Shown here piece by piece: positions 62,872 to 64,000 of a stretch of DNA of 64,000 bases. The notes under the pieces are model-generated. The model saw only the letters and a list, made by a program, of their open reading frames with translations. It did no database searches and was not told the DNA's origin. Every line of letters begins with the position of its first letter. Within the stretch, counting starts at the first letter, position 1. A program made the position numbers and the translations under genes. This DNA comes from an uncultured Lachnospiraceae bacterium (GTDB lineage: Bacteria > Bacillota > Clostridia > Lachnospirales > Lachnospiraceae): positions 62,001-126,000 of the forward strand of contig CAJUHH010000001.1 of assembly GCA_910585965.1 (NCBI GenBank), given 5' to 3'.

Positions 62872-64000
62872 ATGAGAAAAACCCTCTATTTGAAATTTAT
62901 ACTGGGATATTTTATTTTCGGCTTCTTCGGATTTGTCGTAGTCGCTACTTTTGTGTCCAATATGACTCTGGAACACTTGAAAAGAGAAAAGGCAGATGCT
63001 CTCTATGAAGAGGCCACTCTGATCGCCATGACCTATGCTTCGGATCTCTATAACAGCGAGACTTCCCTCGACACAGTCAAACGGCAGCTGGACGCGCTGG
63101 ACACATACCTTTCGTCCACGATATGGATTATCAACCCTTCCGGCCGGATGATCCTGGACTCCTCTTCCCCGGTAAACGTAGAAAACGAAGTGGTTATCGC
63201 AAACTTCGACCCTACCATATCCTCTGGTTCCTATTATACCGTAGGTAATTTCTTCGGCTCCTTTGACGAACAGATGCTCAGCGTATTTTCCCCTATCACT
63301 TCCAATTTTAAAGTACGGGGATACGTGGTTATCCATACGCCTATGAGCGCCATTCAGGCCTCCTGCAACAGTTTATTGAATATTTCCTATATTATGCTGG
63401 TAATCCTGTTCCTGCTTTCTTTGATCATCCTTATCTTTTTTACGGAAATCGTATATCTCCCTCTCCGTAAGATCACCGAAGCCACCGAGCAATATGCCAG
63501 CGGCAATATGCACTATGAATTCCAGGTGGACAGCGAGGACGAGATCGGCTACCTCGCCGCCACCCTTTCCTATATGGCCAGCGAAATCGCCCGTTCCGAA
63601 GACGACCAGAAAAAGTTTGTGGCCAATGTTTCCCATGACTTCCGCTCTCCCCTGACTTCCATCAAGGGATATCTGGAGGCCATGCTGGACGGCACGATCC
63701 CTCCCGAAATGCATGAAAAATATTTGAATATTGTACTCAACGAGACCGAACGTCTTACCAAACTGACGAACGGCCTCCTGACTTTGAACAATATGAATAC
63801 AAAAGGGATGCTTCTTGACCGGACGGACTTTGAACTGAACCGCATCATCCGCGATACGGCGGCCTCCTTCGAAGGAACCTGCCGCCAGAAATCCATCGCC
63901 ATCGAACTGCTCCTGACCGGGGATTTCATCTATGTCAATGCGGATATGGGAAGAATCCAGCAGGTTTTCTACAACCTGTTGGATAATGCGATCAAATTCA
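62872..64000 (+). CDS. Sensor histidine kinase (3' end outside the window)
   Basis: The first 376 residues are present. Membrane helix 1 (9-30, FILGYFIFGFFGFVVVATFV) is followed by an extracellular sensor of about 150 residues (IWIINPSGRMILDSSSPVNV) and helix 2 (about 175-200). Next comes a HAMP domain (PLRKITEATEQYASGNMHYE) and the dimerisation region with the phospho-His in FVANVSHDFRSPLTSIKGYL. The window ends in the N box of the ATPase (QVFYNLLDNAIKF). It starts two bases after the regulator stop, a standard two-component operon. Confidence 0.93.
   Translation, partial: MRKTLYLKFILGYFIFGFFGFVVVATFVSNMTLEHLKREKADALYEEATLIAMTYASDLYNSETSLDTVKRQLDALDTYLSSTIWIINPSGRMILDSSSPVNVENEVVIANFDPTISSGSYYTVGNFFGSFDEQMLSVFSPITSNFKVRGYVVIHTPMSAIQASCNSLLNISYIMLVILFLLSLIILIFFTEIVYLPLRKITEATEQYASGNMHYEFQVDSEDEIGYLAATLSYMASEIARSEDDQKKFVANVSHDFRSPLTSIKGYLEAMLDGTIPPEMHEKYLNIVLNETERLTKLTNGLLTLNNMNTKGMLLDRTDFELNRIIRDTAASFEGTCRQKSIAIELLLTGDFIYVNADMGRIQQVFYNLLDNAIKF

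Overview
The window looks like chromosomal DNA of a Gram-positive anaerobe of the Clostridia, most likely a Lachnospiraceae gut commensal. This rests on clostridial-type proteins (a trehalose PTS operon, BlaI and XRE regulators, MutS2, YhaM, class B sortase), strong AGGAGG ribosome binding sites, moderate base composition and overlapping gene starts. No rRNA, tRNA or CRISPR array was seen.

1-11.5 kb holds metabolism and regulators: the end of a 6-phospho-beta-glucosidase, small regulators, a large secreted protein, the trehalose operon (treB-treC with divergent treR and three copies of one palindromic operator), and glnA with a membrane protein behind it. 11.6-16.1 kb is a SpoIID/LysM cell-wall gene cut in two by a 2.6-kb serine-recombinase element that carries a toxin-antitoxin pair. 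Removing the element at a shared GT dinucleotide rejoins the reading frame exactly. 16.1-20.9 kb holds S-adenosylhomocysteine recycling (ahcY, mtaD) and a chemoreceptor with a long leader hairpin.

21.0-34.9 kb is one continuous run of fourteen tightly packed minus-strand genes and is the most unusual part of the window. In transcription order it encodes a LytTR regulator, a long coiled-coil protein with a central hydrophobic segment (built like an alpha-helical pore-forming toxin), two more coiled-coil proteins, a secreted HExxH protease, an unknown protein, an amidase-lysozyme, a DUF2589 protein, a membrane acyltransferase, a sensor SpoIIE-type phosphatase, an RsbW-type kinase, a second DUF2589 protein, an unknown protein, a STAS antagonist and a LysM-LRR surface protein. 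A DUF6765 gene diverges from it. Several genes carry single-base frameshifts, mostly at homopolymers, so either the consensus has errors or the locus is decaying or phase-variable.

35-42.9 kb holds an ArsC/Spx-family protein, a frameshifted NucS-like nuclease, and a class B sortase beside a 1,200-residue Ig-repeat surface protein that ends exactly at an SPKTGE motif. 42.9-55.6 kb is a mosaic mobile island, partly AT-rich. It has a deoxyribosyltransferase-like/receiver fusion, a zinc-finger-like protein, broken serine recombinases, a RelE-type toxin-antitoxin pair, a possible oriT, a large Ser/Thr kinase, an IS3 remnant, an XRE repressor and a tyrosine integrase that abuts the 3' end of rlmD. 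55.6-64 kb returns to core genes: rlmD, yhaM, an HtrA-like protein without its catalytic triad, mutS2, and a two-component system running off the end.
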